48,755 nt of DNA, taken from JBELMB01 sp042088665. Its GTDB lineage: Bacteria > Pseudomonadota > Alphaproteobacteria > Rhodobacterales > Rhodobacteraceae. The notes beneath the pieces were generated by a model. That model was not told where the DNA came from and searched no databases. It saw nothing but the letters and a program-made list of their open reading frames with translations. The position numbers and the translations under genes were made by a program. The stretch is from assembly GCA_042088665.1 (NCBI GenBank), contig JBELMB010000015.1:1-48755 (forward strand). Direction: 5' to 3'. Below, in pieces: positions 1 through 7,939 of the stretch. Numbering within the stretch: position 1 is the first letter of the stretch; each line of letters starts with the position of its first letter.

Positions 1-2
1 AG

Positions 3-1604
3 GTGCATGAGGACCTGAATTCCATAGCCGAGATGGATGCCGAGGTTGGTGTTGCCCGCCTCATCGGGCTTCGCAACTATGGCGAGTTCGGGCTTATGGC
101 CATGCTTGCCGAAAAATACCTGATGTTCCGGCCCGACCACGCAGAAACCCTGAAACTGCATGCGCAGGCCCTGATCGACAGCGGTGCGCCGCAGGCGACC
201 ACGCGTTACCTTGGCGATGTTCTGGCGCAAAAGATCACAGACCTGAAAGAAGAGGTCGAGTTGCGTGCGTTGTCAGGGCGCGCGCACAAGGATCTGATGG
301 TGCTTGCGCTGGGCCGCGAGGCCGACACAGCCGCGCGATACCATGCGCAAGCGTCCTTTGACGCCTATATGGCGGCCAGCGCACGAACCGACCCGCCGGG
401 GTATTATCCGTTGATCAATGCGGCCGCCGTTGCCGATTACGCGCGGGCGCACAGAGTGTCGCTGACAGGCGCTCCCGATCCCGTCGCGCTGGCGCGTCAG
501 GTTTGCGACCTTCTTGGTACGGCGGACACTGACGATCCCTGGGTCCATGCCACCCGAGCGGAGGCGCGCATTCCTCTTGGCGATTGGGATGAGGTCGATC
601 TTCACCTCTCACGCTATCTCGATATGCCCGGAGTTCCCGCGTTTTACTACAACACCACCCATCGGCAGTTTCGCGATCTCTGGAGGCTGGGCGTACAAGG
701 CAAACGGGGCAGGATTGTCCTGGCGTCCTTGGCGGCCAAGGCGCTTTGGACCAACAAGGGTGTCACGGGCCACCAGTCCATCGACCTCGATCCTGCGGAG
801 CTTGAAGGCACCGAAAAGCTTCTCGGCAAAGACGGTCAGAAGTCTTACGATTGGGTCATGGATGGCTGCGCCTGCGGTCACCGTGTTGCCGCCGTGCTGA
901 AACGCGACGGCAGTCGCGTGGGCACCAGTTTTGTGGTCGATGCGGAGGTTCTGGGGTTGGCAGAAAAAGCCAAAGGCCAAGTCTGCATGATGACCAACTA
1001 TCACGTGCTGAACACTGACGGAAACCACAATGCCCTGAAGCCTTCCGTCTTGCCAACGGTTCGGTTTGAGAAGAGCCATTTCACGGATCTGCGCGACGAG
1101 AAGATCGCCATCAAGGACCTCATCTTTGAATCGCCCCTGCTCGGCGGCTTGGATTGTACCGTGTTCACAATAGACGCAAAACGCTGCTCTGACCGGTTTG
1201 CGCCTATCCCGCTGGTTCCGGAGGCCGTGCCCGATATGGAGGGGGCGGCAACGCCGCGGGTGTATATTCTTGGCTATCCGAACGGCGGCGCATTGCATTT
1301 CTCACTGCAAGACAACCACATCCTCGATCACGAATGCCCCGACAGTGGCACCCCGACAAAACCCGAACGCCGCCTGATACATTACTTTGCTCCGAGCGAA
1401 GAGGGCAATTCCGGCAGTCCGGTGTTTGACGATGGTTGGGGATGCATTGCACTGCATCACAAAGGCAAGAAACTTGACCCCAGCAAGGAGAGATCCGGCC
1501 TGCCTCGCCTCAATGGCAAGGAGGGACGGTATTCCGCCAATCAGGGGATCTGGATCGGCTCAATCATCGCCGCCGTAAAGGCCGCCAACACGTCCGGAGG
1601 GTGA
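3..1604 (+). CDS. TPR-like (DUF4071-type) N-terminus fused to trypsin-like serine protease; may continue left of the window
   Basis: The N-terminal half (about residues 1-290) is helical and resembles tetratricopeptide units of the MAP3K TRAFs-binding (DUF4071/TPR-S) kind, with phrases such as YYPLINAAAVADYARA and a WVHATRAEARIPLGDW segment. The C-terminal half (about 295-530) is a chymotrypsin-fold peptidase: His334 in TNYHVL, Asp384 in GGLDCTV and Ser470 in GNSGSP form a complete triad. No signal peptide or membrane helix is visible, so it probably acts in the cytoplasm. The first possible start in the window is GTG at 3; only two bases precede it, so no ribosome site can be judged and the gene may be longer. 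It converges on the subtilisin/lipase operon. Known: TPR-S modules occur in bacterial conflict proteins and in eukaryotic ASK kinases. Inferred: a sensor-linked protease effector. The protease call is firm, the N-terminal family is from memory of its pattern. Confidence 0.8.
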   Translation: MHEDLNSIAEMDAEVGVARLIGLRNYGEFGLMAMLAEKYLMFRPDHAETLKLHAQALIDSGAPQATTRYLGDVLAQKITDLKEEVELRALSGRAHKDLMVLALGREADTAARYHAQASFDAYMAASARTDPPGYYPLINAAAVADYARAHRVSLTGAPDPVALARQVCDLLGTADTDDPWVHATRAEARIPLGDWDEVDLHLSRYLDMPGVPAFYYNTTHRQFRDLWRLGVQGKRGRIVLASLAAKALWTNKGVTGHQSIDLDPAELEGTEKLLGKDGQKSYDWVMDGCACGHRVAAVLKRDGSRVGTSFVVDAEVLGLAEKAKGQVCMMTNYHVLNTDGNHNALKPSVLPTVRFEKSHFTDLRDEKIAIKDLIFESPLLGGLDCTVFTIDAKRCSDRFAPIPLVPEAVPDMEGAATPRVYILGYPNGGALHFSLQDNHILDHECPDSGTPTKPERRLIHYFAPSEEGNSGSPVFDDGWGCIALHHKGKKLDPSKERSGLPRLNGKEGRYSANQGIWIGSIIAAVKAANTSGG

Positions 1605-1610
1605 CGGAAC

Positions 1611-1633
1611 CGGGCAACCCCAACGGTTACCCG
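1611..1633. terminator. Imperfect hairpin between convergent genes
   Basis: CGGGCAACC (1611-1619) can pair with GGTTACCCG (1625-1633) with one mismatch and a five-base loop. It sits in the 36 bp between the stop codons of the trypsin fusion and the 256-residue gene. There is no T-run, so a terminator role is only suggested by position. Confidence 0.25.
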
Positions 1634-1640
1634 ACCGACT

Positions 1641-2411
1641 TCAGATCTCTATCGCGAGGATATTGCCCGCAATCCTGTCCGCCAAACGGTTTGCGATGAC
1701 CGGTGCCACTTGGCCGAAAATCGGTTCATTGACAGCCATCTTGTTCTCAAAATGCCGCAATTCAGCTTTGTTGGTATCGAGTCTGAAAAACAGCACCTGC
1801 GTGACCGACCGCTCCGCATCAAGTTCAAAGTTCACCAACCGGATACGCGGCGTGCCTTCTTCCTGCGTGGTATGGCTGATCTGGAACTGATTGGCGCTCG
1901 CCCGTTGCGACGCGCTTTGAAACAGCGTGATCCAGGGACTGTCCTGGTTCATGTTCTGCAAGCCCTTCAACACGTTGACCACCGTCGCCGTGGCCGCCGC
2001 CGGGCCAAGGGCGGCAGCGACGATTGGGATGATCTCCTTGTGGACATGCAGCGATGTGCCCGTCACCTCGCGCACCACCACAGAGGCGTCTTCGCGGATC
2101 CAGCCGATCTGCGACATCACATCCACATAGGTGTCGTACCAGCTCTTGGAACTCGCCTCGCCCAGACGCTCAAGCCGTTTGTCCGCCGCCTGTTGCGCAA
2201 ACAAGAACGCGTTGGAAATCTGCTGCCTCAGCTCCGGCTTCACGTCATCTGCAAACGAGGCCACTTGCGAACCGACGGTCACCGCCAAGTCCGGTTTGTC
2301 AAACTCTGGCAAGTCCGGCGCAGTGATTTCAATGCCTTCCAGTCCTTCGGGCAAACCCGGCAACTCCGTGGATTCAACAAAATGCATCGCGGTTTTTGCG
2401 TCAACGGTCAT
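1641..2411 (-). CDS. Uncharacterised 256-residue protein coupled to the lipase-subtilisin gene
   Basis: I do not recognise a named domain. Residues 1-45 are acidic and rich in Pro/Gly/Leu. Residues 46-110 look like amphipathic helices (NAFLFAQQAADKR, then SWYDTYVDVMSQIGW). A hydrophobic Ala-rich stretch, IIPIVAAALGPAAATATVV (about 127-145), could be a buried helix or a membrane-inserting segment. The rest is mixed alpha/beta and ends in a hydrophobic tail. There is no signal peptide. Its ATG overlaps the TGA stop of the upstream lipase-subtilisin gene in an ATGA arrangement, so translation is coupled and the two products are probably made in a fixed ratio. It could be an inhibitor, chaperone, substrate or membrane-acting partner of the protease; nothing in the sequence decides this. 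The gene is real by context and codon pattern. Confidence 0.75.
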   Translation of the reverse strand: MTVDAKTAMHFVESTELPGLPEGLEGIEITAPDLPEFDKPDLAVTVGSQVASFADDVKPELRQQISNAFLFAQQAADKRLERLGEASSKSWYDTYVDVMSQIGWIREDASVVVREVTGTSLHVHKEIIPIVAAALGPAAATATVVNVLKGLQNMNQDSPWITLFQSASQRASANQFQISHTTQEEGTPRIRLVNFELDAERSVTQVLFFRLDTNKAELRHFENKMAVNEPIFGQVAPVIANRLADRIAGNILAIEI

Positions 2412-5218
2412 GGTCTGGCTTTCCTCATCATTTCATCAAACAGCTTCTCTGCGTCCAGGATCCCATGGCCCAGGCCCGCATTGTGGATAGGCGAATAATT
2501 CTGGGTGGTCAGCGTCAGGGCGGTTTGCAATTGGCGGGCATTGGCTTGCCGCTTCCCGGCCTTGGCCAACCCCGAAAACACCAGCGCCAAGGCCCCCGTA
2601 ACATGTGGCGCCGCCATGCTGGTTCCCGTCTTGCGCGTGGCGGCATCGGCCAATCCACCTGCCGCCGCAGCGGTGATGTCCTCGCCCGGCGCGCAAAGCT
2701 CGGGCTTCAGCCGACCATCGCGGGTCAGCCCCATGGACGAAATCGGCAGCAACCGCATCGGAAAACGCGCATTGCAGGCGCCCACCGTGATGACCGACCG
2801 CGCGGTTCCCGGAACGCTGAGCGTCATGTCTTCGTCGGGCTTTTGAAAGGCGATGGCGCGCGAATTCATCCGTTCGGCCCAGATATGCACGGTGGCGGAT
2901 CGGCTAAAGATGCTTTTGCCTTCAATCTCGAGGCGCCAGTCACCTTTGGCGATGTCTTGTGCCTCACGCTCTATACTGACGGCAAGGCGGTTGTCGCCGT
3001 TGTCGCTGTGGCCCTCGGACAAATCCACGTGGCAAAGATTTCCCCCGATAACCCTCTGCGCACGTGGATTGTCAAAGCTTACAGGGCCAAGGCGCTTTTT
3101 GGAGGGTGTGACCAGCGTGAACGCCACGTTGTCTTCGGGCGCAAACCAGGCCTCGAGGTAATCGCGCTTGCGGCTGCCGGCCTCGGTCTTCCAGACCACA
3201 TCGACCAATGCCCCCGTGGCGGGCCGGACCGAAGCGTGCCCGGCATGGGTGCGCTCATTGCCCGCCGATTTGACCACGGCAAGACCGGGCAACCGCCCAT
3301 TGTTGGTGATACTGTCAAACGCCGCTTCCAGCGTGGTTTGCCCGTCATGCGCGCCCGCGTTCATCCCCAAGCTGACGTTGATGGCCATGGGCTGCGCCGC
3401 GTCCTGAACTTTGGTCTGACCCAAAGCGACACGTCTGAGAAAGGCCAGCGCATCCACATGGCTAGAGGAATAGCCGATGCTGCGCGGCTCATCAGGGTTT
3501 TCCGGATCGCTCCTGTTATAGGCGGCCACGACCACCAGCCCCGCTTCGGGCGCCATGCCATCGCCCACATCGGCAAAGCCGCGCCCTGCCGCAATGCCCG
3601 CAACATGGGTGCCGTGGCCAGAATATGCATCGCGCAATCGAGGTGAGATCGCATCCTGCTCGTGCACTGGTGCGTTGCGCATTTTCTCAATGTCAGGCGA
3701 CAGGTAGAGCGATCCATAATCCTGTGTAAAAGCCGCGGGATCGACCTCGCGAGGCGTCTTCCCGGTTTTGTCGTGCTGGATCCACAGCGCCCGAATGCGC
3801 GTCTTTCCCGCCGTATCGGCAAAGGCGTCGTGCAAAATATCGATCCCGGTATCGATGATCCCCACCAGCGCAGCGCTGCCGCGTTCCTCCAGATCGGGGC
3901 GCATGTGCAGCGCGGTGCCTTTGACATGCGGCACGGTTTGCGAGACGTCTTCGATCCCGGCCTCTCGGCTGGCCTCCAGCCCCACCACCATGGCGTCGCG
4001 CCGCATCTCCCGCACGCCGTCCTCGGTTGCCGCCACCGAAGCAACCGTGCCGACCAGAGACTGCAATTTGACGCCCCGGGGCGGGGTCCAGCCAGAGGAC
4101 ATCGCCAGATGCACCAGATAGTGCTCTGGGCCCTCGTCGCGGGCCGCCCCCGTTCCAGACCTTGTCTGAAGGCCTTCGACGCCCTCAAGGCCCTCGAGCG
4201 CGTCCAGAATATCTGGATCCAGGGGCGGGCGACCTGTGCGCGTGCTTTGGGCCAGAGTTGTCTCGATGGAAAAATGCCGGCTGCGGCGACCGTCAAAGCT
4301 TTCGTGCATTCCGTGCACAGCGATCTCGGAGGAAGCGCGTGCATTGACCTTAGCGTAATAGGCCTCGATCCGATGCGCGCTGATGCCGGGGATCGCCGCA
4401 TTGACCGTTGCATCCAGAAGCTGCCCCAAGTTCAGGTCAAATCCCTCGATGCCGTCCAGATCCGCGTTCTCGATTTCGCTGCGCATCGCACGGATCCGGG
4501 CTTGCAAGGCGTCGAATGCCGCATCATCCAGAGCGACCATGGGGTCTTCGACACTTTCCAGACCGAGGTCTTCGGCGCTCAGGCCGTTTTCGTCTGCGAT
4601 CTGGGTAAGCAAACCGGCATGACGAAACCCCGGCGGGATGCGCGCAACAATGTCGTCGCCATTCACCACGCGGTTGTAGCTGTCGCCAAAGTGCTCAGCG
4701 ATCAATTCTGCCGGCGCGCGCCCCAACAGGCGCGGCTGGCCAAAGGTCAGGATCCCCGCAGGCCGGGCGTCGCGATGCGTCAGCGCGGCGATCACCGCCA
4801 GTGCGCCACCAAGGCTGTGCCCCGTCAGCCAAAGCGCCCGGCCTTGCGCGCGCTCGACGGCATCGGCCACGGTCTCTGCCACATCCTCATAGGCGGCCAT
4901 AAACCCGTTGTGTACCGATCCTCCAAAGGCAGGCACGCGACGCGGGGTTACTTTCAGATTGCCCAACCAATCCGCCAGCCCGTCACTCCCACGAAAGGCA
5001 ACGACCAGCGACTCATCGGTTTCCAGTATCAGGCCTTGTGTCTGTCCCGCGGCAAAGGCTGTCGCCTCGATTCCCCAGTCCTGCCGCACAAAGGCTGTTG
5101 CCTTTTCCCCGTCGAGATAGGCGGCCCGGCACGTCGCGACCAGCGCCAGCGCAGATCTCCATGAAAATCCACTGCCAAGGGTAAGCCATTCGGGGCGAAA
5201 CTGGTAGCTGTGGGCCAT
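2408..5218 (-). CDS. Class-3 lipase fused to S8 (subtilisin-like) protease
   Basis: The protein has 936 residues counted from ATG at 5218, which has AAGGTGA six bases upstream; a TTG two codons earlier is too close to that site. Residues 1-300 are an alpha/beta-hydrolase of the fungal lipase-3 type: Ser135 in GHSLGG, Asp189 in GDDIVARIPP and His282 in SAHRIEAYY. Residues about 364-421 resemble an S8 prodomain, ending in VVGLEASREAG. Residues about 450-930 are a subtilase with Asp456 (GIIDTG), His535 (SGHGTHVAG), oxyanion Asn654 (SAGNE) and Ser867 (GTSMAAPHV). All six catalytic residues are present. No signal peptide is seen, unlike secreted subtilisins and lipases. It is the first gene of a two-gene operon, with a possible promoter at 5300-5328. 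Domain calls are firm. A proenzyme role, in which autoprocessing frees the lipase, is inference. Confidence 0.93.
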   Translation of the reverse strand: MAHSYQFRPEWLTLGSGFSWRSALALVATCRAAYLDGEKATAFVRQDWGIEATAFAAGQTQGLILETDESLVVAFRGSDGLADWLGNLKVTPRRVPAFGGSVHNGFMAAYEDVAETVADAVERAQGRALWLTGHSLGGALAVIAALTHRDARPAGILTFGQPRLLGRAPAELIAEHFGDSYNRVVNGDDIVARIPPGFRHAGLLTQIADENGLSAEDLGLESVEDPMVALDDAAFDALQARIRAMRSEIENADLDGIEGFDLNLGQLLDATVNAAIPGISAHRIEAYYAKVNARASSEIAVHGMHESFDGRRSRHFSIETTLAQSTRTGRPPLDPDILDALEGLEGVEGLQTRSGTGAARDEGPEHYLVHLAMSSGWTPPRGVKLQSLVGTVASVAATEDGVREMRRDAMVVGLEASREAGIEDVSQTVPHVKGTALHMRPDLEERGSAALVGIIDTGIDILHDAFADTAGKTRIRALWIQHDKTGKTPREVDPAAFTQDYGSLYLSPDIEKMRNAPVHEQDAISPRLRDAYSGHGTHVAGIAAGRGFADVGDGMAPEAGLVVVAAYNRSDPENPDEPRSIGYSSSHVDALAFLRRVALGQTKVQDAAQPMAINVSLGMNAGAHDGQTTLEAAFDSITNNGRLPGLAVVKSAGNERTHAGHASVRPATGALVDVVWKTEAGSRKRDYLEAWFAPEDNVAFTLVTPSKKRLGPVSFDNPRAQRVIGGNLCHVDLSEGHSDNGDNRLAVSIEREAQDIAKGDWRLEIEGKSIFSRSATVHIWAERMNSRAIAFQKPDEDMTLSVPGTARSVITVGACNARFPMRLLPISSMGLTRDGRLKPELCAPGEDITAAAAGGLADAATRKTGTSMAAPHVTGALALVFSGLAKAGKRQANARQLQTALTLTTQNYSPIHNAGLGHGILDAEKLFDEMMRKARP

Positions 5219-5299
5219 GTTCAATCACCTTTTACACGCCAGTTCGGGGCCAGAATACGCCCCACGGCGCGCCACTCGCGCGTCACTTTAATGGACACA

Positions 5300-5328
5300 A
5301 CTATAGGTGTTAATTCTTGTTTCGTAAA
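5300..5328 (-). promoter_or_regulatory. Candidate sigma-70 promoter of the lipase-subtilisin operon
   Basis: On the minus strand TTTACG (5328-5323) lies 17 bases before TATAGT (5305-5300), in a patch clearly richer in A/T than its surroundings. The -10 matches the TATAAT consensus at five of six positions and the -35 matches TTGACA at four. It is about 80 bp upstream of the ATG at 5218. Confidence 0.4.
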
Positions 5329-5401
5329 GTCCGGGACGCAGTGGGAGGCTTGGCCGCAAGACATCAGCGCGCCCATCCAAACGACCGTTGCATGCTCCGG
5401 A

Positions 5402-6358
5402 TCAGCTGTCGGGCACCGCGAGCCGCACAGCCGTTTGTCCTTTCCAGAGCCGTTTGGACGGCATGACGAGCATTGTGTTGTCATGCGGCGTCAGAATGGC
5501 CCGGTCGCCGTCATGGCCGATCAGGGTCCCCTTCTCTGCGATGACCTCGCCTCCGGAAAAGCTCTGCGAGAACTGGAAATGATCGCTCTCGATGGTGACG
5601 GCCTCGACCACCGTGAAGGCCCGTTGCGGCAGGGCTTCGGCACGGTTGGCCACCATATCCGGCGACAGCGTGCCGGTGGCGACCAGAAACCGAACCATCG
5701 CGTCACGGGCAAGTTCGCCAGAGCTTGCCTGCCAATGCTGTCCACATTCGATCAAAAGCGCCGTTCTGGACGAGTTCGGGTCATCAAAGGCGCCATAGTC
5801 GCGCATTCGACGACCCGCAGCGTGGCCCGCATCGCCGACCACACGCTCTGGCACGCCGATCTGCTTGGCCAGATCCTTGGCGCGGGCGTGGCGGCCTGTC
5901 ATCATCAATGGCGGGGCCAGATGCTGCATGCTGTGGAGGTCGAACAGAACGTCGATCTCGTCCAGCAGGGGGCGCACCTCGCGGGCGCGCTCAAGCTCCC
6001 AACTGGTGCGGTCGCTTTCCAGAACCTCCCTGCCCCAGACGCGGTTCATGTCTTCATCGACCCAACGGGTGGCGTTGGGATCGGCCGGGTCGAACGCGCG
6101 ATAAGCGGCGATGTTCATGAAAGCGAGCGTCAGGCTGCCAGCCAGGGGGCGGATATTCTCGCGCAGCATCCAGTCGAGCGCGGAGGCGCCGCAAGGCTCA
6201 TTGCCGTGAACAATCGCGCTGACCATGACGTTGCGCCCGGGCACACCGCTGTCAAAGCGCCAGACAAAGGGCACTCCGGTGTTGCCGTCGGCATAAGCTT
6301 CGATGTCCGGGATCGCAAGTTCCACCGGATAGTCGTTGGGGATGTTGATCTTGGTCAT
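5402..6358 (-). CDS. Succinylglutamate desuccinylase/aspartoacylase family (M14-type) zinc deacylase
   Basis: A zinc carboxypeptidase fold of the AstE/AspA branch. The zinc ligands are His51 and Glu54 in HGNE and His142 in DLHS. DMNR (103-106) matches the substrate-binding DxNR motif, and Glu204 in LIECG is the likely catalytic acid. The length (318 residues) suits the family. Such enzymes remove an acyl group from an N-acylated amino acid to give the free amino acid and a carboxylate. It is divergent from the M81 gene with 47 bp between starts. The neighbourhood of a peptide importer and two M20 hydrolases suggests a shared role in breaking down an imported amide. The substrate cannot be read from the sequence; true AstE would sit with astABD genes, which are absent here. 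Confidence 0.85.
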   Translation of the reverse strand: MTKINIPNDYPVELAIPDIEAYADGNTGVPFVWRFDSGVPGRNVMVSAIVHGNEPCGASALDWMLRENIRPLAGSLTLAFMNIAAYRAFDPADPNATRWVDEDMNRVWGREVLESDRTSWELERAREVRPLLDEIDVLFDLHSMQHLAPPLMMTGRHARAKDLAKQIGVPERVVGDAGHAAGRRMRDYGAFDDPNSSRTALLIECGQHWQASSGELARDAMVRFLVATGTLSPDMVANRAEALPQRAFTVVEAVTIESDHFQFSQSFSGGEVIAEKGTLIGHDGDRAILTPHDNTMLVMPSKRLWKGQTAVRLAVPDS

Positions 6359-6405
6359 GGCTTCGTGTTCCTTCGTGACATGTTTTATCGAAGAAAGGCG
6401 CTGAT

Positions 6406-7935
6406 ATGCATACGCCTCGCGTCGCCTTGCTGGGCGCCATTCTTGAATCGAACCGCTATGCGAAGCCAGCAGAAGCGGAGGATTTCCACTCGCTGACTTG
6501 GTTGTCGGGCGATGAGCTCATGGCAGAGGCCCGCTCTGACACGCCCAAACTGGCGACGGAATTTGCGGCCTTCGTGCAGGCGATGGATGCAACCGGGGAC
6601 TGGGCCCCTGTGCCCTGCATCCTTGCCGCCAGCCATCCCGCAGGACCCGTGCGCGAGGCGGTGATCGAAGAGATCATCGCGACAGCCGAGACGATGTTGC
6701 ACGATGCCGGGCCGCTGGATGCGGTTTTCATCTGCAATCACGGGGCGATGGTCGCCGAACATGACCATGACCCCGACGGGTTGCTCATGGCCCGGGTGCG
6801 CGACGTGGTCGGGCCGGATGTCCTGATCGTGGCGACCCTCGATCTGCATGGCAACGTCTCGCAGCGGATGGTCGATGCCTGCGACATGATCGTGGGCTAC
6901 CGCACCAATCCGCATGTGGACCACATCGAGCGCGGCGAAGAGGCGGCCTTTGCCATGCGGCGTTGTCTGGCCACCGGGCGACGCCCCAGGATGGCGCATG
7001 TCAAACTGCCGCTCACACCAGCCTCGATCGCGCTTTTGACGGCAGAGAGCCCCTATGGCGCGCTTATTGATTACGGGCAACGGCGGCAGGCAGAGCACCG
7101 CAGCGCGATCCTGAACGTGTCGATCTTTGGCACCTTCCTCTTTGCCGACACGCCCGACAATGGCCTCAGCATCGTTGTGACCGCGCGCGAGGACGCCGCC
7201 GTCGCGCAGGCCCTTGCCGAAGAACTGGCGCAGCGGGCATGGGACACGCGCCACCAGTTCGTGCGGGAATTGACCTCGCTTGAGGACGCCGTGACATTGG
7301 CAACCAAAGTGGACCGTGCGCCGGTGATTTTCTCCGACGCTGGGGACAATCCCGGTGGTGGCGGCAGTGGCCGGACAACTGCACTTTTGGCGGCCTTGCA
7401 CGAGGCCGGGGCGCAAGACTGCCTCGTCGGCTCCCTGTGTGATCCGGAGCTTGCCTCCGAGGCCCATGCGGTCGGCGCAGGCGGGCGGTTCACGGCGCGG
7501 TTCAATCGCACGCAAGACACCGGGCAACCCTGGGCGCAATGGGATGTGCCTTTCGAAGCCGAAGCGGAAGTGGTCACACTGCATGACGGGACGGTTGTGG
7601 GCGAAAACGGCATGACCGCGGGGCGCAAGTTGGTGCTTGGCCCCTCGGCGGCGCTGCGGATCGGCGGGATCACGGTGGTTGTCATCACCGACCGGACCCA
7701 GACGGCGGATCCGGTGTTCTTTCACATGATGGGCCTCGACATCGCCGCCGCCCGAACGGTCGTCGTGAAATCGCGGGGGCATTTTCGCGCGGGATTTGCA
7801 CCGTGGTTCGCCCCGTCGCAGGTCTATGAGGTCGACACCAGCGGGCTGACCAGTCCGATCCATGCCCGCTGGCCGTTGACGCATGTCCCTCGCCCGAATT
7901 TTCCGATGGATCCGGACGTCACCTGGGAGGTCTGA
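6406..7935 (+). CDS. M81 family metallopeptidase (MlrC-like)
   Basis: This 509-residue protein has the typical order of M81/MlrC motifs: an N-terminal VALLGAILESN strand, HGAM (112-115), DLHGNVS (146-152) and YRTNPHVD (165-172), then a C-terminal MlrC domain with a Gly-rich DNPGGGGSG loop at about 315. The family is named for MlrC, which hydrolyses linear microcystin fragments, but most members sit in catabolic clusters with peptide ABC importers and have unknown substrates. AAAGG lies eight bases before the ATG. No signal peptide, so it is cytoplasmic. The LysR gene converges on it four bases away. It probably cleaves an amide bond in a compound brought in by the adjacent transporter; this role is inferred from context. 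Confidence 0.88.
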   Translation: MHTPRVALLGAILESNRYAKPAEAEDFHSLTWLSGDELMAEARSDTPKLATEFAAFVQAMDATGDWAPVPCILAASHPAGPVREAVIEEIIATAETMLHDAGPLDAVFICNHGAMVAEHDHDPDGLLMARVRDVVGPDVLIVATLDLHGNVSQRMVDACDMIVGYRTNPHVDHIERGEEAAFAMRRCLATGRRPRMAHVKLPLTPASIALLTAESPYGALIDYGQRRQAEHRSAILNVSIFGTFLFADTPDNGLSIVVTAREDAAVAQALAEELAQRAWDTRHQFVRELTSLEDAVTLATKVDRAPVIFSDAGDNPGGGGSGRTTALLAALHEAGAQDCLVGSLCDPELASEAHAVGAGGRFTARFNRTQDTGQPWAQWDVPFEAEAEVVTLHDGTVVGENGMTAGRKLVLGPSAALRIGGITVVVITDRTQTADPVFFHMMGLDIAAARTVVVKSRGHFRAGFAPWFAPSQVYEVDTSGLTSPIHARWPLTHVPRPNFPMDPDVTWEV

Positions 7936-7939
7936 GCCG

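Noticed and set aside
3662..5164. 500-codon plus-strand frame opposite the lipase-subtilisin gene
   Set aside because: The minus-strand reading has two full catalytic triads; the plus frame has no domain or ribosome site.
5221..5484. 87-codon minus-strand frame upstream of the lipase-subtilisin gene
   Set aside because: It overlaps the end of the M14 gene out of frame, crosses the candidate promoter, and its peptide resembles nothing; considered noise.
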